Source: an uncultured Wenzhouxiangella sp.
GTDB taxonomy: Bacteria > Pseudomonadota > Gammaproteobacteria > Xanthomonadales > Wenzhouxiangellaceae
Direction of reading: 5' to 3'
Length of the DNA: 21,173 bases
Assembly: GCA_937876395.1 (NCBI GenBank)
Contig: CALEIM010000033.1
Span: forward strand, 1 to 21,173
Of the stretch, positions 15,737 through 21,173 are shown piece by piece. The position numbers and the translations under genes are program-made. The notes under the pieces are model-generated. The model did no database searches, was not told the DNA's origin, and worked only from the letters and a program-made list of their open reading frames with translations. Within the stretch, counting starts at the first letter, position 1; each line of letters opens with the position of its first letter.

Positions 15737-17067
15737 TGCCGAATGGTTTTTTCGTACAAGCCCGGAAAACGCCCGGCCGGATCAAGGCGTTGCTTGAGAG
15801 TCTGGTAAGTGTCGCGGTCGTATTCCTGCCAGAAGCGGGTCTCGTCATAGGTGCTGCGCGAATAGAGACTCTTCTTGCCGCCGTGTTTGGCCACCAGGTC
15901 TTCAACCAGCGCGTTGTAGTGGCCGTCGGGCTCGTTTGAGCGCACGCGGTCCCAGAAGCCAAAATTGATCCAGGGCGTATCGGCACGCAGCCTGAACAGG
16001 GAAAAGCGCTCGTCGGGCACGATGAACGGACAGATCCAGACCGGGCGAATGCCGATCAGCCGGTCAAAATCAGCCAGAAAATCCTTTGCATTGGCGATCG
16101 GAATATCGACGTCCTGGATCACCGACTCCTTGTTCGGACCCATGCCGGCCACCAGCTTGAGCGGCCAGCGATGGCTGGCGCGCATGATGTTCTGGTAGGT
16201 GATGCTGTTGAGACGTTTACGGCCGAGGAGCAAACGCAGCGGCCGGTAGTGCATGCCGAGGTTTTTGCTGCACCAGAACCAGTCGGTATCCCAGCGCCAC
16301 AGATAATCGCCGATGCTCAGATAGTCTTCACGCTTGTTGCGCAGGCTTTTCCAGTACTGCTCAAGCCAGGTGTAATCACTCGGCGCGACTTTGGCGGGCA
16401 GCCCATCAATAAAATGGGCCCGGCTCAGCACCAGCTCGCCGGGCGCGAAGGCCACGCCGTCAAGATAGGCACAGCTCGGCTGCCGGCATTCCTCGGCGAT
16501 CGCATCAAACAGGGCCTGGGGATCACTGTAAGGTCGGTGTTCCAGACGTACATGCGAGCTGACCGGAATCAGCTCCATGCGCAAACGGGTCGCATAGCCG
16601 AAGCTGCCAAAAGAGTTGGGAAACGCAAAGAACAGCTCCGGACGTTTATCGGGTGAACAGCTCAGCACGCGGCCATCGGCCACCAGCACATCCATCTCGC
16701 GCACGCCATGATGAACCAGGCCATAGCGAAAAGCGCTGGATTCAATGCCCAGGCCGGTCATCGCGCCGCCAACGGTAATGCTCTTCAGCTCAGGCACGAC
16801 GGCCGGAGCCAATCCGTGCGGCAAGGTGGCATCCACCAGCGCGGCATAGGTCATCATGCCTTCCACCTCGGCCACGCCGGCTTCGGCATCGATTTCGATG
16901 ACATGGTTCAATGTGCCGACATCAAGTTCGGTGTGACCGAGCGCCTGACGCGGACGAAACAGATTGCTGGTGCGCTTTTTCAGGCGCACCGGACCGGTGG
17001 ACTGGACCAGAGCGTCCGACAGCGCCTGAACGCGCTGGCGATGGGCGTTCCAGGCCGATTCAGTCAT
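15730..17067 (-). CDS. FAD-binding oxidoreductase, BfaA/TmsA-like (10-methyl fatty acid synthesis)
   Basis: A 445-aa flavoprotein with an N-terminal FAD_binding_4 (PCMH-type) domain at about 30-170: RLKKRTSNLFRPR, VEGMMTYAALVDATLPHGLAPAVVPELKSITVGGAMTGLGIES and NSFGSFGYATRLRMEL. The middle holds SIGDYLWRWDTDWFWCSKNLG (about 251-271). These stretches closely resemble, as I recall them, the Mycobacterium Rv0449c/BfaA reductase that acts with a Cfa-like methyltransferase. In that pathway the methyltransferase makes a 10-methylene chain from oleoyl phospholipid and the flavoprotein reduces it to 10-methyl. The start ATG at 17067 overlaps the methyltransferase stop (TGATG); the frame is open upstream, but only inside that gene. 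A plant DWARF1-like or generic FAD oxidase role is less likely given the partner. Confidence 0.85.
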   Translation of the reverse strand: MTESAWNAHRQRVQALSDALVQSTGPVRLKKRTSNLFRPRQALGHTELDVGTLNHVIEIDAEAGVAEVEGMMTYAALVDATLPHGLAPAVVPELKSITVGGAMTGLGIESSAFRYGLVHHGVREMDVLVADGRVLSCSPDKRPELFFAFPNSFGSFGYATRLRMELIPVSSHVRLEHRPYSDPQALFDAIAEECRQPSCAYLDGVAFAPGELVLSRAHFIDGLPAKVAPSDYTWLEQYWKSLRNKREDYLSIGDYLWRWDTDWFWCSKNLGMHYRPLRLLLGRKRLNSITYQNIMRASHRWPLKLVAGMGPNKESVIQDVDIPIANAKDFLADFDRLIGIRPVWICPFIVPDERFSLFRLRADTPWINFGFWDRVRSNEPDGHYNALVEDLVAKHGGKKSLYSRSTYDETRFWQEYDRDTYQTLKQRLDPAGRFPGLYEKTIRHQ

Positions 17068-18200
17068 CAGCGCACCGGCACATAGCGGTCCACATCGCCA
17101 TGGCTGAGCACGATCTGCCACAAATTCAGACCACGCGCGCGAAAAGCGCTGGCCGACAGGTTGAGGTAGTAGCGCCACATGCGATAGAACCGATCGTCAA
17201 ATCCTTCGGACTTTTTCAGCTCAGGCCAGGCACTGATGAAGTTGGCCTCCCAGGCCATCAGGGTGCGGTCGTAATCAGGACCGAAATTGTGCCAGTCCTC
17301 AAGCACGAACAGCCCCTCCTTTGCCTGGCTGAGCTGAACTTCGGAAGGCATCACACCGCCGGGGAAAATGTACTTGCTGATCCAGGCATCGGCCCTGGTT
17401 CGACTTTCATTGCCGCCGATGGTGTGGATCAGCGCCAGCCCGCCGGGTTTGAGCCGGCCCTTGACGATTTCAAAAAAGCCGCGATGGTTGGCCGGCCCGA
17501 CGTGTTCCATCAGGCCGATACTTACCACCCGGTCGTACTGCCCGGAATCCTGCGCCACATCGCGATAGTCCTTTAGCCTGATATCAACCGGCAGACCTTC
17601 ACAGCGCTTTCGGGCAAATTCGACCTGCTGACGACTGATGTTGTAGCTGACCAGCTCGCAGCCGTGCTCAGCGGCCAGGTATCGGGCCAGTTCACCAAAG
17701 CCGCCGCCGAGCTCGAGCACGCGCATCCCCGGTTCAAGATCCAGCTTGCTTGCAATCAGCGCCAGCTTGTTGCGCTGCGCCGCATCGAGTGAATCAAGCT
17801 GCTGACCATCGACGCCGTAATAGGCGCAGGTATATTGCATGGTCTCGCCGAGCATGCGCTCATAGAGCCGGCTGGGAAGGTCATAGTGCTGCGCGGCCAC
17901 CTGACGTGAACGTCGTCGGCTTTGCCGGTTGCCAATGCGGCTGAACACAATATCAATCAGGGTTGCCGGATGGCGCAGTTTCGTTTCAAGTCGGGCGCGC
18001 TGGATGCGGGTGAAAAACTCGTCGAGCTGATCGACATCCCACCAGCCGTCCATGTAGGCCTCACCAGCACCCAGCGAGCCTTCGGCAAGAATGCGTTGAT
18101 AAAGTCGTTCATCGTGAATGCTCAGATCCCAGGGCCGATCCCCGTTGATCCGGATGCCGGCCGTATCAAGCAAGCCGGACAAGGTCTGCTTCGCTGTCAC
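17067..18200 (-). CDS. cfa: Cyclopropane-fatty-acyl-phospholipid synthase-type methyltransferase
   Basis: SAM-dependent enzyme of 377 aa, similar in length and sequence to E. coli Cfa, transferring a methylene group to unsaturated chains of membrane phospholipids. The N-terminal domain GEAYMDGWWDVDQLDEFF is typical. The bicarbonate and active-site residues are retained: Cys125 (QYTCAYY), Glu232 (MEHVG), His259 and Ile261 (IHTIGG), and Tyr310 (FGPDYDRTLMAW). SAM motif I reads VLELGGGFGELA (161-172) where Cfa enzymes usually have a GCGWGGLA-like form. The Glu is reminiscent of UfaA1/BfaB-type enzymes. The GTG start at 18200 has GAGGGA nine bases upstream. It leads an operon with the FAD oxidoreductase, which suggests 10-methyl(ene) rather than only cyclopropane products; both remain possible. 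Confidence 0.93.
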   Translation of the reverse strand: MTAKQTLSGLLDTAGIRINGDRPWDLSIHDERLYQRILAEGSLGAGEAYMDGWWDVDQLDEFFTRIQRARLETKLRHPATLIDIVFSRIGNRQSRRRSRQVAAQHYDLPSRLYERMLGETMQYTCAYYGVDGQQLDSLDAAQRNKLALIASKLDLEPGMRVLELGGGFGELARYLAAEHGCELVSYNISRQQVEFARKRCEGLPVDIRLKDYRDVAQDSGQYDRVVSIGLMEHVGPANHRGFFEIVKGRLKPGGLALIHTIGGNESRTRADAWISKYIFPGGVMPSEVQLSQAKEGLFVLEDWHNFGPDYDRTLMAWEANFISAWPELKKSEGFDDRFYRMWRYYLNLSASAFRARGLNLWQIVLSHGDVDRYVPVR

Positions 18201-18258
18201 GTCAGTTGTTCCCTCGTGCTTCAGGTGCCGGTGGCCGCCCTCCTCCGACCACGCCTTA

Positions 18259-18288
18259 ACAGTAGTACTGTGGCCCGGCCCGGGTCAA
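18259..18288 (-). promoter_or_regulatory. Possible cfa promoter with a palindrome
   Basis: On the minus strand TTGACC (18283-18288, five of six) is followed by weak -10 candidates CTACTG (spacer 17) or TACTGT (spacer 18). The perfect 13-base palindrome ACAGTA-G-TACTGT (18259-18271) covers the -10 area and could be an operator. The start codon lies about 60 bases downstream. No regulator is assigned. Confidence 0.45.
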
Positions 18289-18396
18289 GCCGGACATTGC
18301 GGCCAAGTGCGCGATCCTGACACTCAAGCGCCTGAACAATGCAAGACGCCGGCAATCGTGGTTAAATGGGCTCAGACTCAAGCGAAGACTGCAGTC

Positions 18397-18675
18397 ATGC
18401 CTCGAATTCTGGCCAGATTGTCCCTCACCGCACTCCTGATTGTACTGATCTCCGCCTGCGCCACGCACTCATCATCACCCGGCCTGGCCGGCCACGATCT
18501 GCCCTGGTGGGAAACCGCCGGACCGTGCCGGATGTGGCATCCCTCGGCCACCCTCTCCCCTCGTCCGACGAGCTGGGAACCCGGATCACCAGGCAACTCG
18601 ATGTCGGCCGCAGGCGACTGCCGCAGCCTGCAGGCGATTTTGCCCGATAACGCCGTTTTGCTCAGCACACCGTGA
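18397..18675 (+). CDS. Small predicted lipoprotein, unknown
   Basis: A 92-aa protein starting MPRILARLSLTALLIVLISAC, with a basic N-region, a 13-residue hydrophobic core and a strong lipobox (ISAC, acylated Cys21). The mature part is short, proline- and serine-rich, and has two further cysteines in GPCRMWHP and GDCRSLQ that could form a disulfide. Residue +2 is Ala, which would favour outer-membrane sorting by the E. coli rule. The frame is open for 93 codons upstream, but the lipoprotein signal fixes the start. No good Shine-Dalgarno is visible (AGCGAAGA at best). It lies upstream of cysK in the same direction, 83 bases away. No family is recognised. Confidence 0.6.
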   Translation: MPRILARLSLTALLIVLISACATHSSSPGLAGHDLPWWETAGPCRMWHPSATLSPRPTSWEPGSPGNSMSAAGDCRSLQAILPDNAVLLSTP

Positions 18676-18680
18676 GCCGG

Positions 18681-18704
18681 AGCTCCGGCAAATCGCCGGA
18701 GTTT
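18681..18704 (+). terminator. Hairpin after the small lipoprotein gene
   Basis: CTCCGGC (18683-18689) pairs with GCCGGAG (18695-18701) around a five-base loop, extendable by two pairs, and is followed by TTT. It is a likely weak intrinsic terminator. The 5' arm also belongs to the perfect palindrome CCGGAGCTCCGG (18677-18688), so two pairings compete. Confidence 0.45.
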
Positions 18705-18718
18705 GCGCAACAACCCTG

Positions 18719-18740
18719 CGGCTGTTTCGGCCAGCCGAAA
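18719..18740 (+). other. Alternative hairpins in the cysK leader
   Basis: Two mutually exclusive stems lie just before the cysK ribosome site: CGGCTG (18719-18724) with CAGCCG (18732-18737), or TTTCGG (18725-18730) with CCGAAA (18735-18740). The GAGGAG site follows six to eight bases later. This might modulate translation; no known riboswitch fold is recognised. Confidence 0.35.
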
Positions 18741-18758
18741 ACCCCTGAGGAGCCTGCC

Positions 18759-19712
18759 ATGATCCATGACAACATTCTGCAAACCATTGGCCGCACGCCG
18801 GTGATTCGCCTCAATCGCCTGGCGCCGTCGCAGGTGGATTTCTACGTCAAGGCCGAGTACTTCAATCCGCTGGCGTCGGTCAAAGATCGCCTGGCCATCG
18901 CCATCATCGAAGATGCCGAACGCCGTGGTCTGCTCAGCAAAGGCCAGACCGTGGTTGAGGCCACTTCCGGCAATACCGGCATTGCCCTGGCCATGGTTTG
19001 CGCGGTCAAGGGCTATCCTTTTGTGGCCGTGATGGTTGAGAGCTTCTCGATCGAGCGACGCAAGCTGATGCGCGCTCTGGGCGCGAAAGTCATTCTCACT
19101 CCAGCCGCCGAACGTGGCACCGGCATGGTGGAAAAAGCCGCCGCGCTGGCCAAACAACACGGCTGGTTCCTCGCCCGGCAGTTTGAAAACGAGGCCAATC
19201 CGGCCTATCACCGCAACACCACCGGACCGGAGATTCTCAGCGATTTTGCCAATCAGCGGCTCGACTACTTCGTCAGCGGCTGGGGCACCGGCGGCACGCT
19301 GACAGGCGCCGGCCAGATGCTCAAGCTGGCTCGGCCCGAGATCAAGATCGTCGCCTGTGAACCAGCCAGCGCCGCCATGATGCTCGGTGAGGAATGGCAG
19401 CCGCACAAAATCCAGGGCTGGACGCCCGATTTTCTGCCGCCGGTGCTGGATCGTTCGGTGGCCGACCAGATCATTCCGGTCGATGACGATCTGGCCCGCG
19501 ATACCGCCCTGGACCTGGCCCGCCGCGAAGGTCTGCTGGTCGGCGTTTCGGCTGGAGCCACCGTAGCGGCCGGGCTCAAACTTGCCGAGCAGGCCGAGGC
19601 CGGCAGCGCAATCCTCGCCATGCTTCCCGATACCGGCGAGCGCTATCTGTCGACCTACCTGTTCGAAAACATCGGTGAAGAATCGGATGACGAGTGGCTC
19701 GAAAGCCTGTGA
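18759..19712 (+). CDS. cysK: Cysteine synthase (O-acetylserine sulfhydrylase), CysK type
   Basis: PLP enzyme of 317 aa that makes cysteine from O-acetylserine and sulfide in the cytoplasm. PLP Lys42 lies in NPLASVKDRLA, the substrate loop is EATSGNTGIAL (67-77), the phosphate-binding loop GTGGT (176-180), and Ser264 in VGVSAGAT contacts the pyridine nitrogen. QFENEANPAYH is typical of CysK. The usual NPGGSVKDR is NPLASVKDR here, and KIQGWTPDFLP replaces KIQGIGAGFIP, so the form is somewhat divergent. The ATG at 18759 is chosen because GAGGAG is seven bases upstream and MIHDNILQTIGRTP is the standard beginning. It is followed, 105 bases on, by a glutathione S-transferase gene in the same direction. 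Confidence 0.94.
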   Translation: MIHDNILQTIGRTPVIRLNRLAPSQVDFYVKAEYFNPLASVKDRLAIAIIEDAERRGLLSKGQTVVEATSGNTGIALAMVCAVKGYPFVAVMVESFSIERRKLMRALGAKVILTPAAERGTGMVEKAAALAKQHGWFLARQFENEANPAYHRNTTGPEILSDFANQRLDYFVSGWGTGGTLTGAGQMLKLARPEIKIVACEPASAAMMLGEEWQPHKIQGWTPDFLPPVLDRSVADQIIPVDDDLARDTALDLARREGLLVGVSAGATVAAGLKLAEQAEAGSAILAMLPDTGERYLSTYLFENIGEESDDEWLESL

Positions 19713-19817
19713 ACCGGCCCAATCCACCCGCTGCGCGTCCTTCCGGATCGCGGTCGGCGTTGAAAACACCGCGCGTCAGCCCGATTTTCCAGCTACCACC
19801 TTGCTGAGGACAAACTC

Positions 19818-20426
19818 ATGAAGCTTTACAGTTTTACCGGTTCCTGTGCGTTAGCCACCCAGATCGTTCTGGAGTGGATCGGCAAGCCCTACACGCTTGA
19901 GCTGATGGATAAAGCCGATCTTGGCAAGCCCGAATATCTGGCCATCAGTCCGAACGGCACCGTGCCGGCGATTGAACACGAGGGCTGGTCGCTGTGGGGA
20001 AACAGCGCCATTCTCAACTACCTGACTGACTGCTCACCCGAGGCCGGGCTGAACGGCGACGGCAGCCCGCGCAGTCGGGCCGAAGTGGCCCGCTGGCTGG
20101 GCCTGATCAGTTCCGATGTTCATCCGGCCTTCAAGCCGCTGTTCGGAGCAACCGCCTACCTGGACGACGATGCGGCTCGCAAAACCCGCGAAAACGCCCG
20201 TGCCCGTCTGCGCAAATACTACGAACTGCTCGACCAGCAGCTTGCCGGACGCGACTGGCTGACAGGTCAACGCTCCATTGCCGACGCCTACCTGTTCATC
20301 ACCCTGGTATGGACCGACCTGGTCGACGTCAACATCGAAGGTCTCGAACACCTGGCAGCATTTTCCGAGCGCATGCGCGCCGACTCAGGCGTTCAGAACG
20401 CTCTCAAGGCCCAGGGCCTGAGCTAA
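19818..20426 (+). CDS. gst: Beta-class glutathione S-transferase
   Basis: Cytoplasmic glutathione-dependent detoxification enzyme, 202 aa, similar in length and sequence to E. coli GstA (201 aa). The thioredoxin-like N-domain has MKLYSFTGSCALATQI with Cys10, the beta-class glutathione-contacting cysteine, and the cis-proline loop SPNGTVPAIE (about 44-53). His102 in SSDVHPAFKPLF corresponds to the second conserved beta-class residue. The C-domain has QRSIADAYLF, the N-capping box, and ends LEHLAAFSERMRADSGVQNALKAQGLS. GAGGA seven to eight bases upstream supports the ATG. Same-direction placement after cysK suggests a functional link through cysteine and glutathione, but the 105-base gap means co-transcription is not certain. 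Confidence 0.95.
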   Translation: MKLYSFTGSCALATQIVLEWIGKPYTLELMDKADLGKPEYLAISPNGTVPAIEHEGWSLWGNSAILNYLTDCSPEAGLNGDGSPRSRAEVARWLGLISSDVHPAFKPLFGATAYLDDDAARKTRENARARLRKYYELLDQQLAGRDWLTGQRSIADAYLFITLVWTDLVDVNIEGLEHLAAFSERMRADSGVQNALKAQGLS

Positions 20427-20520
20427 TAGGGCCGGACTGATGCGAATACCGCGTTTGATTGGAACCGGGGTCTGGTGATACAGTTTGGGTGTCGGCACCG
20501 TCGGCCCTGGCCCCCTATCT

Positions 20521-20550
20521 AACTGGATCGACGCTTCAGCGTCCCCAGTT
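20521..20550. repeat. 30-base nested palindrome
   Basis: AACTGG (20521-20526) with CCAGTT (20545-20550) encloses GACGCT (20530-20535) with AGCGTC (20538-20543). The arms are separated by an asymmetric ATC/C internal loop. No T-run follows on either strand, so it is unlikely to be an intrinsic terminator. It may be a REP-like or transposon-end structure. Confidence 0.55.
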
Positions 20551-20633
20551 GGGGGCCTCGATCAACCCGGTAGTACAACCTCCACCTGATAGGCATTTCC
20601 CCCAATCTCAACCGGTCCCCGAGTGGAATACGC

Positions 20634-20825
20634 CTACTTGAACCGCTTTGACGCGACGGGCAATGTCTCTACGTTGTCTGTAGGTTCGGGCCGCGCTTTC
20701 TTGCGGTTGAAGGAACAGGTCTCCCGGTACGGCACCGGGTCCGGTTTCAGCAACATCGGTCGGGCGAAGCTGAGCGAAAGTACTTTGCCGTTGGCCAGTC
20801 GATAGATTACCGGTTTCTCGCTCAC
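20634..20825 (-). CDS. Weak hypothetical ORF, 63 aa
   Basis: A GTG-initiated ORF just past the trpS terminator, beginning SEKPVIYRLANGKVLSLSF and ending LPVASKRFK. Codon third positions are fairly GC-rich and composition is protein-like, but no Shine-Dalgarno is well placed and no family is recognised. It could equally be a fragment of a decayed gene; both strands are open over much of this stretch. Confidence 0.25.
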   Translation of the reverse strand: MSEKPVIYRLANGKVLSLSFARPMLLKPDPVPYRETCSFNRKKARPEPTDNVETLPVASKRFK

Positions 20826-20861
20826 GCCCTGACTCTACCTCATTTACCTCAGAACGAGAAA

Positions 20862-20879
20862 CCCCCGCATCGGCGGGGG
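20862..20879 (-). terminator. Intrinsic terminator after the trpS fragment
   Basis: CCCCCGC (20862-20868) and GCGGGGG (20873-20879) form a seven-pair stem with a four-base loop. On the minus strand it is followed by TTTCTCGTTCT. It lies 27 bases after the stop at 20907, in the right orientation and spacing to end that transcript. Confidence 0.8.
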
Positions 20880-20906
20880 CTTCGGAAGGAGCTTGCTCGG
20901 TCTCGG

Positions 20907-21173
20907 TTACCGGCGGCGGTCGCTCGGCAGTGTCACGGTCAGCTTGTCGCCCGGTTGCAGGCTCTCCAGAAACTCGCGCTGGCTGCCGTGAAACACCTCG
21001 GGGTTCTTCGCCTCGGGCCGCTCCTTCAGGCCCTCGACATCTTCCGGCAGCGCTTCGGGATCGGTCTTGGCCTTGCGGACCTTGGCGGCGATGGTGTCGG
21101 CGTCATCGAGCAGATTGATCCGCGACAGGTCCGAAGGATCGGACTTGGACATCTTGGCCGTGCCGTCGCGGAG
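20907..21173 (-). CDS. trpS: Tryptophanyl-tRNA synthetase, partial and with an aberrant C-terminus
   Basis: Class I synthetase that charges tRNA-Trp; the 5' part lies beyond the window, and the frame is open into it (LRDGTAKMSKSD). KMSKS, the ATP-binding loop, is intact. The next 45 residues (DLSRINLLDDADTIAAKVRK ... GLKERPEAKN) are typical TrpRS up to about base 21003. There relatives continue with an NLVGIYAAL-like segment for about a hundred residues or more; this protein instead reads PEVFHGSQREFLESLQPGDK and ends after RRR. The helical C-terminal part is missing, and other frames over 20880-21010 show no trace of it. So trpS is truncated or fused to foreign coding sequence, perhaps a pseudogene. 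Alternatives are an assembly junction or a lineage-specific C-terminus. Confidence 0.8.
   Translation of the reverse strand, partial: LRDGTAKMSKSDPSDLSRINLLDDADTIAAKVRKAKTDPEALPEDVEGLKERPEAKNPEVFHGSQREFLESLQPGDKLTVTLPSDRRR

Larger units (their letters stand above)
20427..20906. other. 480-base gap between GST gene and trpS fragment
   Basis: No confident gene is seen. It contains a nested palindrome (20521-20550), a small hairpin CCCGGT-ACGGC-ACCGGG (20723-20739), one weak minus-strand ORF (20634-20825) and a terminator (20862-20879). Together with the odd tail on trpS, the gap may be debris from an insertion or deletion. This is inference. Confidence 0.6.

Noticed and set aside
17068..17178. 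N-terminal extension of the FAD oxidoreductase to 17178
   Set aside because: The extra 37 codons lie inside the methyltransferase gene; the ATG at 17067 overlapping its stop begins at the expected family N-terminus.
18378..19769. A 463-codon minus-strand open frame across cysK
   Set aside because: It is antisense to cysK, whose motifs and ribosome site are clear; the product has no recognisable domain. Long antisense frames are expected at this GC content.
20517..20554. Integron attC-like boxes (ATCTAAC ... GTTGGGG) around the nested palindrome
   Set aside because: The right box fails the last consensus position (GTTRRRY), the element is only 38 bases, shorter than usual attC sites, and no integrase or cassette array is visible.

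Overview
The window looks like a chromosomal stretch of a GC-rich gammaproteobacterium. The best guess is a Wenzhouxiangella- or Xanthomonadales-like lineage, judged from protein flavour, an E. coli-like Cfa and beta-class GST, and a secreted protein ending in an IFADRFE-type tail. That placement is inference; no rRNA or tRNA gene is present to settle it. No CRISPR array, complete insertion sequence or prophage was seen.

Layout. Bases 1-190 hold the 3' end of asnS. A short repeat-rich gap separates it from a leftward three-gene operon (adaptor, ATPase, permease; 225-3705) for a MacAB-type ABC exporter whose MacB is split in two. Next come a leftward heme catalase (3806-5254) and a divergent ClsC-like phospholipase-D-fold cardiolipin synthase (5456-7042). 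At 7076-7106 a strong promoter overlaps an inverted repeat with the same arms as the E. coli AcrR operator. It drives a 52-codon lipoprotein-like mini-ORF coupled to a NodT-type outer-membrane efflux lipoprotein (7337-8740), with no adaptor or RND pump beside them. A leftward pair, an XRE/YozG-like regulator and a six-helix membrane protein (8771-9615), has a palindrome inside its own promoter. A small secreted protein follows (9849-10499).

Bases 10493-15736 are the least ordinary part. Two tandem, paralogous GT-B-like proteins (leftward) face a rightward pair made of an alkaline-phosphatase-fold protein with a TPR tail and a nucleotide-sugar epimerase. In both the phosphatase-like protein and one of the GT-like proteins, residues expected for catalysis appear changed. 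Adjacent and leftward is a two-gene operon, cyclopropane-fatty-acid-synthase-type methyltransferase followed by an FAD oxidoreductase (15730-18200). Its partner gene resembles the BfaA/TmsA reductase of 10-methyl-branched (tuberculostearic-type) fatty acid synthesis. The cell envelope is thus a theme of the window: lipid methylation, cardiolipin, efflux and probably glycoconjugate handling.

The right end holds a tiny lipoprotein, cysK (18759-19712) and a beta-class glutathione S-transferase (19818-20426), plausible thiol and stress partners. A roughly 480-base gap of uncertain content follows. Last is a leftward trpS fragment that runs off the window. It is normal through the KMSKS region and then switches into an unrelated 31-residue tail ending at a good terminator, so trpS appears truncated or fused.
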